Shown: positions 39,573-47,529 of the stretch, in pieces | Position numbering within the stretch: the stretch's first letter is position 1 | How the letters are laid out: the number at the start of each line of letters is the position of its first letter | NCBI GenBank assembly: GCA_037045645.1 | Contig: JBAOIH010000001.1 | Span: forward strand, 310,001-374,000 | Source: Nocardioides sp. | Lineage (GTDB): Bacteria > Actinomycetota > Actinomycetes > Propionibacteriales > Nocardioidaceae | Direction of reading: 5' to 3' | Length of the DNA: 64,000 nucleotides | The notes under the pieces: generated by a model | Databases searched by the model: none | What the model saw: only the letters and a program-made list of their open reading frames with translations | Told to the model about the DNA's origin: nothing | Program-made: the position numbers and the translations under genes

Positions 39573-40436
39573 ATGAGTATGAACGTTTCTCGACGCAGCG
39601 TCGCAAAGGGGGCGGCCTGGTCCGTGCCAGTCGTGACGCTGGCAACCGCAGCGCCTGCGATCGCGTCGACACCGGCCGACTGCATGCTGGTCACGCAGGC
39701 CACCGACATCTGTACCGCGATCGGATCGAACGGCGAAAAGCCTTGGCTGGCCGTCAACGGTGGCCCGACCGTTGCTCCGACCTACTCCGCGCCGTACGGC
39801 AACAACACTGCTTGGGACCCGACCAAGGGCCTCACCAGTTGGCTCTACTTCAACGGGCGTCTGTTCAACAACGCCACGAACATGGATCCCGGTGGCGGCT
39901 ATCGCAACATGCTCGGGGTGACGTTGTGGTGGGAGTTCACGATGACCGTCCCGACGGCAAACACAGCCAACTACCAAACGCTCACCTTGGGCAAGGCGGG
40001 GGACTCGTGCGGCCGCTCGGTTGCGGGAGACGGCATGTTCGGCAATCCAGTGCTCTCCGGACCGACCTGGGTGAACAACGGGGACGGCACCTCGACCGGC
40101 ACCTTCAACGTGGTGATGAACGGGACGAATTCCTCGATGAACCCCCAATCCGACATTTATCTCTCCGTCACATTGCAGTTCCGGTTGCCGGTGCTGCCGG
40201 GCCAGACCGTGCAGGTCGGCGTGATGGAGCCGAAGGTCAACTGCGAGGACAAGACTGCGCCGCAGCAGTACGGCGCTGACGTCACCTGGTTCGCCGACAA
40301 CGACCCCGCGAAGTACCGTTACGGGGCCTGGTTCCGCGGTTCGGAGCTCGGCACTGATCCGTTGCCCAACAGTATCGACTACATCGACAACGCCAGCGCG
40401 CCTTACAGCACGACCATTATCGGCTACACCAACTGA
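39573..40436 (+). CDS. Secreted protein with twin-arginine-like signal, unknown function
   Basis: From ATG 39573 the 287-residue protein starts MSMNVSRRSVAKG, followed by a hydrophobic SVPVVTLATAAPAIA stretch and a probable cleavage near residue 31. The RR pair with VAKGAAWSVP fits Tat-type signals of actinobacterial surface proteins. The mature part (about 256 residues) is rich in Asn, Thr, Gly, Trp and Tyr, has four Cys, and looks like a beta-rich extracellular domain (GDGTSTGTFNVVMNG, YLSVTLQFRLPVLPGQTVQVGVM). No family is recognised. An in-frame ATG at 39426 with a better ribosome site would add 49 residues. A strong terminator follows. Confidence 0.7.
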   Translation: MSMNVSRRSVAKGAAWSVPVVTLATAAPAIASTPADCMLVTQATDICTAIGSNGEKPWLAVNGGPTVAPTYSAPYGNNTAWDPTKGLTSWLYFNGRLFNNATNMDPGGGYRNMLGVTLWWEFTMTVPTANTANYQTLTLGKAGDSCGRSVAGDGMFGNPVLSGPTWVNNGDGTSTGTFNVVMNGTNSSMNPQSDIYLSVTLQFRLPVLPGQTVQVGVMEPKVNCEDKTAPQQYGADVTWFADNDPAKYRYGAWFRGSELGTDPLPNSIDYIDNASAPYSTTIIGYTN

Positions 40437-40451
40437 TCCACGGCTGAGAAC

Positions 40452-40487
40452 ACGGCCGGGCGGAACCCTTCGGGTCCGCCCGGCCGT
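40452..40487 (+). terminator. Rho-independent-type terminator after the secreted-protein gene
   Basis: A stem of 16 pairs with one bulged A (ACGGCCGGGCGGAACCC at 40452-40468 against GGGTCCGCCCGGCCGT at 40472-40487) closes on a TTC loop and is followed by TGTCGTTG. It lies between the convergent secreted-protein gene and yajQ and could serve both directions. Confidence 0.8.
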
Positions 40488-40501
40488 TGTCGTTGCGGAG
40501 G

Positions 40502-40993
40502 TCAACGATAATTCGTGAACTGCACCGCGAAGTCGAGATCCTGCTCTTTCACCAGTCGCTGCACTGCCTGCAGGTCGTCGCGCTTCTTCGACGAGACGCG
40601 CAACTCGTCACCTTGCACCTGGACCTTGACCCCCTTAGGACCTTCGTCGCGGATCAGTTTGCCGACCTTCTTGGCGTCTTCGGAGGTGATGCCCTCCTTG
40701 AGCGCGATGGCGATCTTGGACTGCTGGCCCGACTGACGCGGCTCGGAGGCGTCGAGGATCTTCAGGCTCTGGCCGCGCTTGATCAGTTTGTCCTTGAAGA
40801 CATCGAGGACGGCGTTGGCGCGGTCGTCGGCGGATGCCGAGATCTCGATCGCCTTCTCGCCCTGCCACTCGATCGTGGCGCCGGTGCCTTTGAAATCGAA
40901 CCTGGTCGCGATCTCTCGGGCGCACTGCCCGAGCGCATTGTCGACCTCCTGGCGGTCGAGCTTGCTCACGATGTCGAACGACGAGTCGGCCAT
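40502..40993 (-). CDS. YajQ-family nucleotide-binding protein
   Basis: This 163-residue protein matches the YajQ/DUF520 family: the start MADSSFDIVSKLD, RFDFKGTGATIEW near 32-44, DVFKDKLIKRGQSLKILD, and the end LDFAVQFTNYR. Members have two RNA-binding-like domains; some bind cyclic di-GMP and act with transcription regulators, but the role in actinobacteria is unclear. I start at ATG 40993 because GGAGGAA lies five bases upstream; an in-frame codon at 41020 would add nine unsupported residues. Confidence 0.92.
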   Translation of the reverse strand: MADSSFDIVSKLDRQEVDNALGQCAREIATRFDFKGTGATIEWQGEKAIEISASADDRANAVLDVFKDKLIKRGQSLKILDASEPRQSGQQSKIAIALKEGITSEDAKKVGKLIRDEGPKGVKVQVQGDELRVSSKKRDDLQAVQRLVKEQDLDFAVQFTNYR

Positions 40994-41072
40994 GGGTTCC
41001 TCCGGTTTCGTACTCTGCAAAGCCAGAGGCTATCCTTCCACTCGCACCTGAACCCAACGGCTCAGTTGCACT

Positions 41073-41157
41073 GGCAGATTGCCCGAGTGGCCAAAGGGAG
41101 CTGACTGTAAATCAGCCGCGCGAAGCTTCGTAGGTTCGAATCCTGCATCTGCCACCA
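41073..41157 (+). tRNA. tRNA-Tyr (anticodon GTA)
   Basis: Acceptor arms GGCAGAT and ATCTGCC pair fully and CCA is encoded (41155-41157). The anticodon loop CTGTAAA gives GTA. The long variable arm (CCGCGCGAAGCTTCG) fits the class II structure of tRNA-Tyr. The T-arm contains GGTTCGAATCC. It is followed directly by a terminator hairpin. Confidence 0.96.
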
Positions 41158-41158
41158 C

Positions 41159-41183
41159 AGGCCCTCACCTCGTGTGAGGGCCT
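41159..41183 (+). terminator. Terminator after tRNA-Tyr
   Basis: AGGCCCTCAC (41159-41168), loop CTCGT, GTGAGGGCCT (41174-41183): a perfect 10-bp stem two bases after the CCA end of tRNA-Tyr, followed by CGTTGCGTT. Confidence 0.85.
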
Positions 41184-41225
41184 CGTTGCGTTCCGGCCCG
41201 TCCGACCGGCTGGAAGGGAGCACCG

Positions 41226-42566
41226 GTGAGCGAGCAGATCCACGACATCGGCCGCCGCCGAGCCTGGGTGATCTGGGTGGTCGCCTTGAGTGTCTACGGC
41301 CTCGCCGTCTTCCACCGGTCGTCGCTCGGCGTGGCCGGGTTGCTCGCCGCTGACCGCTTCGGCATCGCCGCCACCGAACTCTCGCTCTTCACGGTGGTGC
41401 AGTTGACGGTGTACGCCGGGATGCAGGTGCCGGTCGGCGTACTGCTGGATCGTTACGGCTCCAAGAAACTGCTCATCGCCGGACTGGTGCTGATGACGGC
41501 CGGGCAGTTGGCGTTCGCGTACGTCACGTCATTCCCCGCCGCCGTGGGCGCGCGGGCGTTGATGGGTGCGGGCGACTCGATGGTGTTCGTCAGCGTGATC
41601 CGCCTCGTGGTGATCTGGTTCACGCCGAAACAGTCCGCGCTGGTGACGCAGATGACCGGCCAGATCGGCCAACTCGGCGGCATCGCGGCGGCCGCGCCAC
41701 TGTCCTGGGCGCTGCACGAACTCGGCTGGACGCGTACGTTCGCCTTCGCCTCCACACTGGGCCTGTTCCTGCTCGCCGGAGTGCTCCTGGTGGTCAAGGA
41801 CTCGCCTTTCCGCGCCGACGAGATCGTCAAGGTGCGATTGCGAGCGCTCGCGGCGTCGGTGCGTACGGTCTGGGGCAACCCCGGCACCCGACTAGGGATG
41901 TGGAGCCACTTCACCGCCCCCTTCGCCGTCTCGTCGTTCGCGATGCTGTGGGGATTCCCGTTTCTCGTGCGAGGTCAGGAGTGGTCACAGCAGGCGGCGG
42001 CGACGTTGCTGATGGCGATGATCTTGTGGGCGGCCGTGAGCGGCTTCCTGCTCGGAGTGGCTGTCGGGCGGTTCCCGTTCTGGCGTTCGTGGATCGTGAT
42101 CACCGTCGTCACGTCGATGGCGTTGGCGTGGGCGGCGGTGCTGCTGCGGACGACCCCTGCACCGGCGTGGCTGATGGTATTGACGGTGTTCCTCACCGCC
42201 ACTGGCGGACCGGCGTCGATGGTGGCCTTCGATCTGGCGCGCACCTTCACCCCGGTGCAGCAGACCGGGCGAGCCAACGGGATCGTCAACGTCGGAGGCT
42301 TCGTGGCCGCACTGGCCTGCATGGCGGCCATCGGGATCGTGCTCGACCTGCGCGAGCCCGCCGGGATGGAGGCGTACGACCTCGCGGACTTCCGGGTGGC
42401 GATGAGCGTGCAGTACGTGTTCTGGGCCTTCGGCGTCGCGCAGATCCTGCGTTATCGCCGCAAGGGGCTAGATCACCTGCGCCGGATGCACCCCGGCGCG
42501 ATCGAGCAGATGCGGCGCGGCGAGGCGTTCGTACATCCGGGGTTCAACGAGCGCGAGGGCGTCTGA
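41226..42566 (+). CDS. Major facilitator superfamily transporter
   Basis: This 446-residue protein has about twelve hydrophobic helices. The MFS signature after helix 2 is LLDRYGSKKLLIAGLVLM, and the N-terminal VIWVVALSVYGLAVFHRSSLGVAG resembles nitrate/sugar-phosphate-like MFS clades. A charged C-terminal tail ends the protein (RRMHPGAIEQMRRGE). The substrate is unknown. It starts with GTG 41226 after a GGAAGGGAG ribosome site and lies 43 bp after the tRNA-Tyr terminator. Confidence 0.85.
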   Translation: MSEQIHDIGRRRAWVIWVVALSVYGLAVFHRSSLGVAGLLAADRFGIAATELSLFTVVQLTVYAGMQVPVGVLLDRYGSKKLLIAGLVLMTAGQLAFAYVTSFPAAVGARALMGAGDSMVFVSVIRLVVIWFTPKQSALVTQMTGQIGQLGGIAAAAPLSWALHELGWTRTFAFASTLGLFLLAGVLLVVKDSPFRADEIVKVRLRALAASVRTVWGNPGTRLGMWSHFTAPFAVSSFAMLWGFPFLVRGQEWSQQAAATLLMAMILWAAVSGFLLGVAVGRFPFWRSWIVITVVTSMALAWAAVLLRTTPAPAWLMVLTVFLTATGGPASMVAFDLARTFTPVQQTGRANGIVNVGGFVAALACMAAIGIVLDLREPAGMEAYDLADFRVAMSVQYVFWAFGVAQILRYRRKGLDHLRRMHPGAIEQMRRGEAFVHPGFNEREGV

Positions 42567-42569
42567 GGC

Positions 42570-43487
42570 TCACTCGCCCACATGCAGTGGCGAGTCCTTG
42601 CGTGACGCCAGCTCGCGCAGCTCGTCGACCGGGATGGTCTCCGCGAGGGCGCGCATCGCCATCTCGGTCTGCGTCACGATCGGGCCGGACGCGACGGGCA
42701 CGATCGTGTGCACGACGCGGTCGTCGTACACATGCACCATCGAGAAGCTCTGATTCGCCTCCACGCCTGCGAAGAGCAGATCGGGCCCGGGCGCGAGATC
42801 AGCGGTGTAGCAACTAGCCGACGCGACAGTTATCGGGATCCCCGCGAACGTCGAGTGCGAGTCGAAGTGGAAGTGCCCGGCGAGGATCGCGCGTACGTCG
42901 GTGCCTGCCAACACATCGGCCAGTCGGTCCTGGCTGCGCAACTCCATCAGCACCGCCACCTCACACATCGGCACCGGGATCGGCGGGTGGTGCATCGCCA
43001 GGATCGTCCCGTGCCCGGCCGGGGTGGCGAGTACGTCGGCCAGCCACGCGAGCTGATCGGTCGAGAGGTCGCCATGGTGATATCCCGGCACGCTCGTGTC
43101 CAGCGCGACGATCCGTAGGCCCTCGACGTCGTAGACGCGGTCTTGGGCGGCGTCGCTGGCTTCGCCGAACAGCGCCAGCGAATAGGCCGGCCTCTCGTCG
43201 TGATTGCCCATCGTCCACACGACCTGCGCGCCGAAGTCTGCGGCGAGAGGTTCGACCAGCGCGCGCAACCGGGCGTACGCCTCGGGCTCGCCGAGGTCGG
43301 CCAGGTCGCCGGTGAAGACGAGTACGTCGGGCGTCGGCGTGACCAGCCGCAGCCGGTCGAGCGTGCGGCGCAGGTGCGCCTCGGAGTCGATCGCGCCGTA
43401 TTGCAACCGCCCTGGGGAGAGCAGATGCGGATCGCTGAGATGCGCGATCGTGAACAAGGGCGCCGGATAGTGCCCGAACTGCGTCAT
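42570..43487 (-). CDS. Calcineurin-like metallophosphoesterase (CpdA type)
   Basis: The 305-residue protein shows the dinuclear-metal phosphoesterase motifs in order: SDPHL (about 18-22), FTGDLADLGEPEAY near 58-71, MGNHDER (about 92-98), HHPPIP and GHFHFDS. It fits the class III cyclic nucleotide phosphodiesterase group represented by CpdA, so cAMP hydrolysis is plausible but not proven. Its start overlaps the fahA stop by four bases, making it the third gene of a minus-strand operon with fahA and the 302-residue unknown. Confidence 0.83.
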   Translation of the reverse strand: MTQFGHYPAPLFTIAHLSDPHLLSPGRLQYGAIDSEAHLRRTLDRLRLVTPTPDVLVFTGDLADLGEPEAYARLRALVEPLAADFGAQVVWTMGNHDERPAYSLALFGEASDAAQDRVYDVEGLRIVALDTSVPGYHHGDLSTDQLAWLADVLATPAGHGTILAMHHPPIPVPMCEVAVLMELRSQDRLADVLAGTDVRAILAGHFHFDSHSTFAGIPITVASASCYTADLAPGPDLLFAGVEANQSFSMVHVYDDRVVHTIVPVASGPIVTQTEMAMRALAETIPVDELRELASRKDSPLHVGE

Positions 43488-44692
43488 GCTCTTGCCGGCT
43501 CGATCGTGCCCGAGACCTCGCCGAGCGTCAGTCGACCACCGGCCACACCGGGCGCCGAATAGCGCAGCACGACGGTGTCACCGTCCTCGAGGAAGGTGCG
43601 GCCGTCGCCGAACGGCTCGCTGCCGCCCCAGGAGAGTTCCAGGAACGAGCCCCGCTGGTCGCGTTCGGGGCCGCTGATCGTGCCGGAGGCGAAGAGGTCG
43701 CCGGGCCGTGTGGAGGCGCCGTTGACGGTGAGGTGGGCGAGCATCTGGGCGGGCGACCAGTACATGGAGGCGTACGGCGGGCGTGCGACCACCTCGCCGT
43801 TGAGTTCGACCTCGACGTCGATGTCGAGCCCCTTGGTCTGGCCCGGAGCGAGATAGGGCAGCGGCTGTGGGTCCTGACCCGGCAGGTCGGTCCACGCTGC
43901 CTCCAACGCGGATAGCGGCGTCACCCACGCGGAGATCGAGGTGGCGAAGGACTTGCCCAAGAAGGGGCCGAGGGGGACGTACTCCCACGCCTGGATGTCG
44001 CGTGCGCTCCAGTCGTTGAGGCCGACAACTCCGAAGATGTGGTCGAGCGCTTCGTCGGCTTTGACCGGGATGCCGAGGGCTGAGTGCTGGCCGATCACGA
44101 AGCCGAGCTCGGCCTCGATGTCGAGGCGGCGGCTCGGGCCGAACGTGGGGGCTTCGTCGGTCGGCGCCTTGCGTTGTCCGTTCGGGCGTACGACCGGCAT
44201 CCCGCTCGGCACGATCGTGCCCGCACGGCCGTGATAGCCGACGGGCAGGTGGCGCCAGTTGGGCAGCAGTGGCTCCTGGTCGGGGCGGAACATCCGCCCG
44301 ACGTTGGTGGCGTGGTCGAGTGAGGCGTAGAAGTCGACGTAGTCACCGACGTGGAACGGCATCAGCATGCGTACGTCCGCTACCGGCGAAAGTGCGGGCT
44401 CGGCGATGTCGCGCTCGGTCTCGTCGCTGAGCAGCCCGACGATCCACGCGCGCGTGGACTCCCACACGGCAGGACCGGCAGCAAGGAAGCGGTCGAGGCT
44501 CGGCTCGTCGAAAAGGTCCTGGGTGTCGAGCATGTCGGCCGCCGCCACGACCGTGAGATCGAGCAGCTGGTCGCCGATGCGGACGGCGACTCGCGGACGC
44601 TCGCCACTGCGCGCGAACACGCCGTACGGCAGGTGGTCGATGTCGAACCCGGAGCCGGCGGCTCCGGAGACCCAGGTGGTCATCGCGTTCAT
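43484..44692 (-). CDS. fahA: Fumarylacetoacetase
   Basis: The enzyme cleaves fumarylacetoacetate to fumarate and acetoacetate, the last step of tyrosine and homogentisate catabolism. The 402-residue protein has the N-terminal domain (PYGVFARSG), FYASLDHATNVGRMFRP (about 129-145), the catalytic and metal-binding regions YHGRAGTIVPSGMPVV, EAELGFVIG and VVGLNDWSARDIQAWEYVPL. It overlaps both operon neighbours by four bases. hmgA, two steps earlier in the pathway, lies at 49498-50733; maleylacetoacetate isomerase is not seen here. Confidence 0.93.
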   Translation of the reverse strand: MNAMTTWVSGAAGSGFDIDHLPYGVFARSGERPRVAVRIGDQLLDLTVVAAADMLDTQDLFDEPSLDRFLAAGPAVWESTRAWIVGLLSDETERDIAEPALSPVADVRMLMPFHVGDYVDFYASLDHATNVGRMFRPDQEPLLPNWRHLPVGYHGRAGTIVPSGMPVVRPNGQRKAPTDEAPTFGPSRRLDIEAELGFVIGQHSALGIPVKADEALDHIFGVVGLNDWSARDIQAWEYVPLGPFLGKSFATSISAWVTPLSALEAAWTDLPGQDPQPLPYLAPGQTKGLDIDVEVELNGEVVARPPYASMYWSPAQMLAHLTVNGASTRPGDLFASGTISGPERDQRGSFLELSWGGSEPFGDGRTFLEDGDTVVLRYSAPGVAGGRLTLGEVSGTIEPARA

Positions 44693-45519
44693 TGAGGAGC
44701 CTCCAACAGTCCGAGGGTGAGCAGTGAGTCGAGCGGCTCGAGGATCGAGCAGGACCCGAACGAGGTGAACCAGCGACGACCTCGGGCGAGGGCATCGGCG
44801 TCAAGGGTCGGGTCTGGTGCGTCGAGAAGCTGGGCGGCATCACCGGCGCTGCCGCCCTCGAAGAGTGCGTCGGTGGCGAGCAGTACGTTGAGGAAGCCGT
44901 GGTGCTCGAAACCGGTCTCGGGGTCGCGATGGCGCAACCCGTCGTGCAGCCCGGCCGTGCACTTGAACGACGTCTCCCGATCGAGCGCGGCGTCGATCCA
45001 GCCGGCGAGCGTCGCGGCGGTCGGGAAGGCCTCGGGTGAGGTGCCGCCGGTGCGGAATTTCAATCGCAACTCGGCCCCCGCAACCTCGTCGGCTGCCGCC
45101 AGCCAGCCGTGCTCAGTCGAAGTCTGGGGGAGCTCGACGAAGACCTGGGTGGCGTCGGCCAGCAGCGAATCCGCACGTGCGGCGTCGACGGCAGTGGTGA
45201 CTCTGTGCGCGTTGCCGGGCAGGTCGTCGAGGTCGCGCAACGCGATCTCGACGGCTCGTACGTCCATCCCGTGCTTGCTGGCGAGAGTGAGGGCTGGGCT
45301 GATCGCCCCCGCGCCACCGGTGATCACAATCGAGAGCGGGAGGTTCTTGTGCTTGATCTCGCCCAGACGCGTGTCGGTGATGACGAACGAGCCGACGAGA
45401 TCGGCGTACCACTCCTGCGTGCGCGCCGACCATGCCTTGACCGCGCTGGGTAGGTCCGCGTTGCCCGGTGGGAAGATCGCCGCGTCGTCGAGGAGGTGGG
45501 TCCAGGTCACGTTCGTCAC
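44689..45519 (-). CDS. Conserved unknown protein in the homogentisate operon
   Basis: This protein of about 276 residues (GTG 45519; an open frame to 45597 runs into repeat DNA) overlaps fahA by four bases. It starts VTWTHLLDDAAIFPPG and shows blocks that look conserved: LPLSIVITGGAGAI, LRLKFRTGGTSPEAFP, SFKCTAGLHDGLRH, HHGFLNVLLATDALFEGG and RRWFTSFGSCSILEP. Alternating strands and helices suggest a TIM-barrel-like enzyme. The operon position makes a role in aromatic or maleylacetoacetate metabolism possible, but I cannot name a function. Confidence 0.72.
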   Translation of the reverse strand: MTNVTWTHLLDDAAIFPPGNADLPSAVKAWSARTQEWYADLVGSFVITDTRLGEIKHKNLPLSIVITGGAGAISPALTLASKHGMDVRAVEIALRDLDDLPGNAHRVTTAVDAARADSLLADATQVFVELPQTSTEHGWLAAADEVAGAELRLKFRTGGTSPEAFPTAATLAGWIDAALDRETSFKCTAGLHDGLRHRDPETGFEHHGFLNVLLATDALFEGGSAGDAAQLLDAPDPTLDADALARGRRWFTSFGSCSILEPLDSLLTLGLLEAPQ

Positions 45520-45541
45520 GTTAGCGCCGCGCCAATCCGGT

Positions 45542-45610
45542 GGTCGAGCGGACTCCGGTCCGCTCAACCCCTGGCGAGCCGGGGGCTTAGCGGACAAATC
45601 GGGGGCTCAG
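45542..45610. repeat. Palindrome plus 20-bp-period repeat (CGGGGGCTGAG family), copy 1
   Basis: A perfect 8-bp inverted repeat GAGCGGAC-TCCG-GTCCGCTC (45546-45565) is followed by CGGGGGCTTAGCGGACAAAT (45580-45599) and a second CGGGGGCTCAG (45600-45610), 20 bp apart. The stop codon of the ABC exporter subunit (45607-45609, minus strand) lies in the last copy. The same element recurs at 50661-50733, seven genes' length away at the end of hmgA. Confidence 0.9.
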
Positions 45611-47529
45611 CTCGTCCAGGCCCGCCACAACGCCGCGTACTCGCCACCCTCGCGGTCGACCAACTCGTCGTGCGAGCCCAACTCCGCGATCCGGCCGTCG
45701 AGCACGACCGCGATCCGGTCGGCGTCGTGTGCGGTGTGCAGCCGGTGCGCGATCGCGACGACCGTACGACCCGACAGCAGGGCGTTCATCGAGCCCTCCA
45801 AAGTCCGAGCCGTACGCGGGTCGATCAACGAGGTTGCCTCGTCGAGCACCAGGGTGTGCGGGTCGGCGATGATCAGCCGCGCCAGTGCGATCTGCTGGGC
45901 CTGAGCCGGTGTCAACGACTGCTGTCCCGAACCGATCTTCGTCAACAACGACTCCGGCAGCCGCGACACCCAATCCGCCGCACCGACCGCTCGCAGGGCC
46001 GCCCATACGTCCTCGTCGGTCGAGTCCTCGCGCGCGAGGACGATGTTGTCGCGCACCGACCCGATGAAGACGTGGTGTTCCTGGGTGACCAGCGCGACCT
46101 CGGTACGCAGGGTCTCCAGCGGCAGGTCGACGAGCTCGACACCGCCGACGGTCACCGATCCCGTACGCGGTCGGTTGATCCCGGACAGCAGGCGACCCAG
46201 AGTCGACTTGCCCGATCCCGAGGGCCCGACGATCGCCAACCGCTCGCCGTCGCGCAACTCGAGATCGACGCCGTGCAATACGTCGTGGTCGGCACGATAA
46301 GCAAAGCGCAAATCCGACCCCACGAGGTGAGGTGACGACGGCTTCGCCGACCCGGCGATCCGGTCCGGCGGCACCTCGGCGATACCCAGCAGACGCGACG
46401 TGGAGGCCGCACCGACCTGCAAGCGATCGAGCTCGCCGACGAGTCGGTCCAGGGGCCCGCTGAGTGCCTCGACATAGAGCATGGCTGCGGTGATCTGGCC
46501 GATCGAGACCCACCCGTTTGCGTACCCCCAGGCGCCGAACCCGAGCGTCAACACTCGCGGAGTGTTGAACGCGAAGTCGATCATCGCGAAGAGCAGATTG
46601 CGCAGGCTCATCGTGTAACGCTCGGCCTGCGCCGAGACCGCGATGTCGTCCTCGCCTTGCCGCACCCGACGATCTGCAAGACCGAGGGCCTCGACCGTAC
46701 GCGCGCCCTCCACCGTCTCGGTCAGGGTGGTGTTGATCCGCGAATAGGTGGCGCCCTCGGTGATGTAACCCTTCGGCGCGCGCTGCAGGTAGGACCGTAC
46801 GGCGAACCCGCTCGACGCGATCATCACGATGGCGGGCGCGGCCAGGAACCACGAGTTCAGCACCATCGCCACGACACTGAGCGAGACCGTCAGCAGCGAG
46901 ATCACCAGCGCAGGCAGTCCCCACTGCACCGAGCGGCTCATCGTGCCGACATCGCGGGTGACGCGGGTGACGAGGTCGCCGGTGCTGGCACCCTCGACCT
47001 GACCCAGAGGCAGGCGCAGCACCGTGCGTACGACGTATTCCCGCGCGGTCGCCAGCAGATCCTGGCCGAAGAGCGTCGAGGAGCGTTGACCCAGGAAGCG
47101 GAAGAGCGCCTGGGCGCAGACGACGCCGACGACGACGAACGCGAGGGTGTCCACCGACGCGGCCTTGCCCGCGATCGTCTCGTCGACCAGAGTGCCGAGC
47201 AGGTTAGGTACGACCAGTGAGGCCGCGGCGGCGAGCAGGTTGAAGACGAAGAGTTCGGTGAAGCGCCACCTCCGCTGACCGATCAACTCGCGGAAGAACG
47301 CGAAGACCACCGGGTCCTCGGCGACCGGCCAGCCGCGGACGGGATTGCGCGACTCGGCGTACACCTTCTCGGCATTCTCGCGGCGCAGATGGTGGCGCAC
47401 CCGCCACGCGGACCAGCGGCCCGCCCAGGAGGCGCGCGTCGGCGGGATCAGACGCGGGTCGATGGGCGGGTCGAGCTGAGTCGCGACCTCTCGCCACGTC
47501 GCCGCAGAGTCCTCCCGGATGTCGATCAC
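45607..47529 (-). CDS. ABC exporter subunit with degenerate signature motif
   Basis: This 640-residue fusion of a six-helix membrane domain (about 95-385) and a nucleotide-binding domain has an intact Walker A (GPSGSGKST, about 435-443) and Walker B (LVLDEATS, about 561-568). The signature is degenerate: SLTPAQAQ in place of the LSGGQ form. GTG 47529 overlaps the stop of the other subunit, so the pair forms a heterodimeric exporter with one functional ATP site. The substrate is unknown. Its stop lies in repeat DNA. Confidence 0.87.
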   Translation of the reverse strand: MIDIREDSAATWREVATQLDPPIDPRLIPPTRASWAGRWSAWRVRHHLRRENAEKVYAESRNPVRGWPVAEDPVVFAFFRELIGQRRWRFTELFVFNLLAAAASLVVPNLLGTLVDETIAGKAASVDTLAFVVVGVVCAQALFRFLGQRSSTLFGQDLLATAREYVVRTVLRLPLGQVEGASTGDLVTRVTRDVGTMSRSVQWGLPALVISLLTVSLSVVAMVLNSWFLAAPAIVMIASSGFAVRSYLQRAPKGYITEGATYSRINTTLTETVEGARTVEALGLADRRVRQGEDDIAVSAQAERYTMSLRNLLFAMIDFAFNTPRVLTLGFGAWGYANGWVSIGQITAAMLYVEALSGPLDRLVGELDRLQVGAASTSRLLGIAEVPPDRIAGSAKPSSPHLVGSDLRFAYRADHDVLHGVDLELRDGERLAIVGPSGSGKSTLGRLLSGINRPRTGSVTVGGVELVDLPLETLRTEVALVTQEHHVFIGSVRDNIVLAREDSTDEDVWAALRAVGAADWVSRLPESLLTKIGSGQQSLTPAQAQQIALARLIIADPHTLVLDEATSLIDPRTARTLEGSMNALLSGRTVVAIAHRLHTAHDADRIAVVLDGRIAELGSHDELVDREGGEYAALWRAWTS

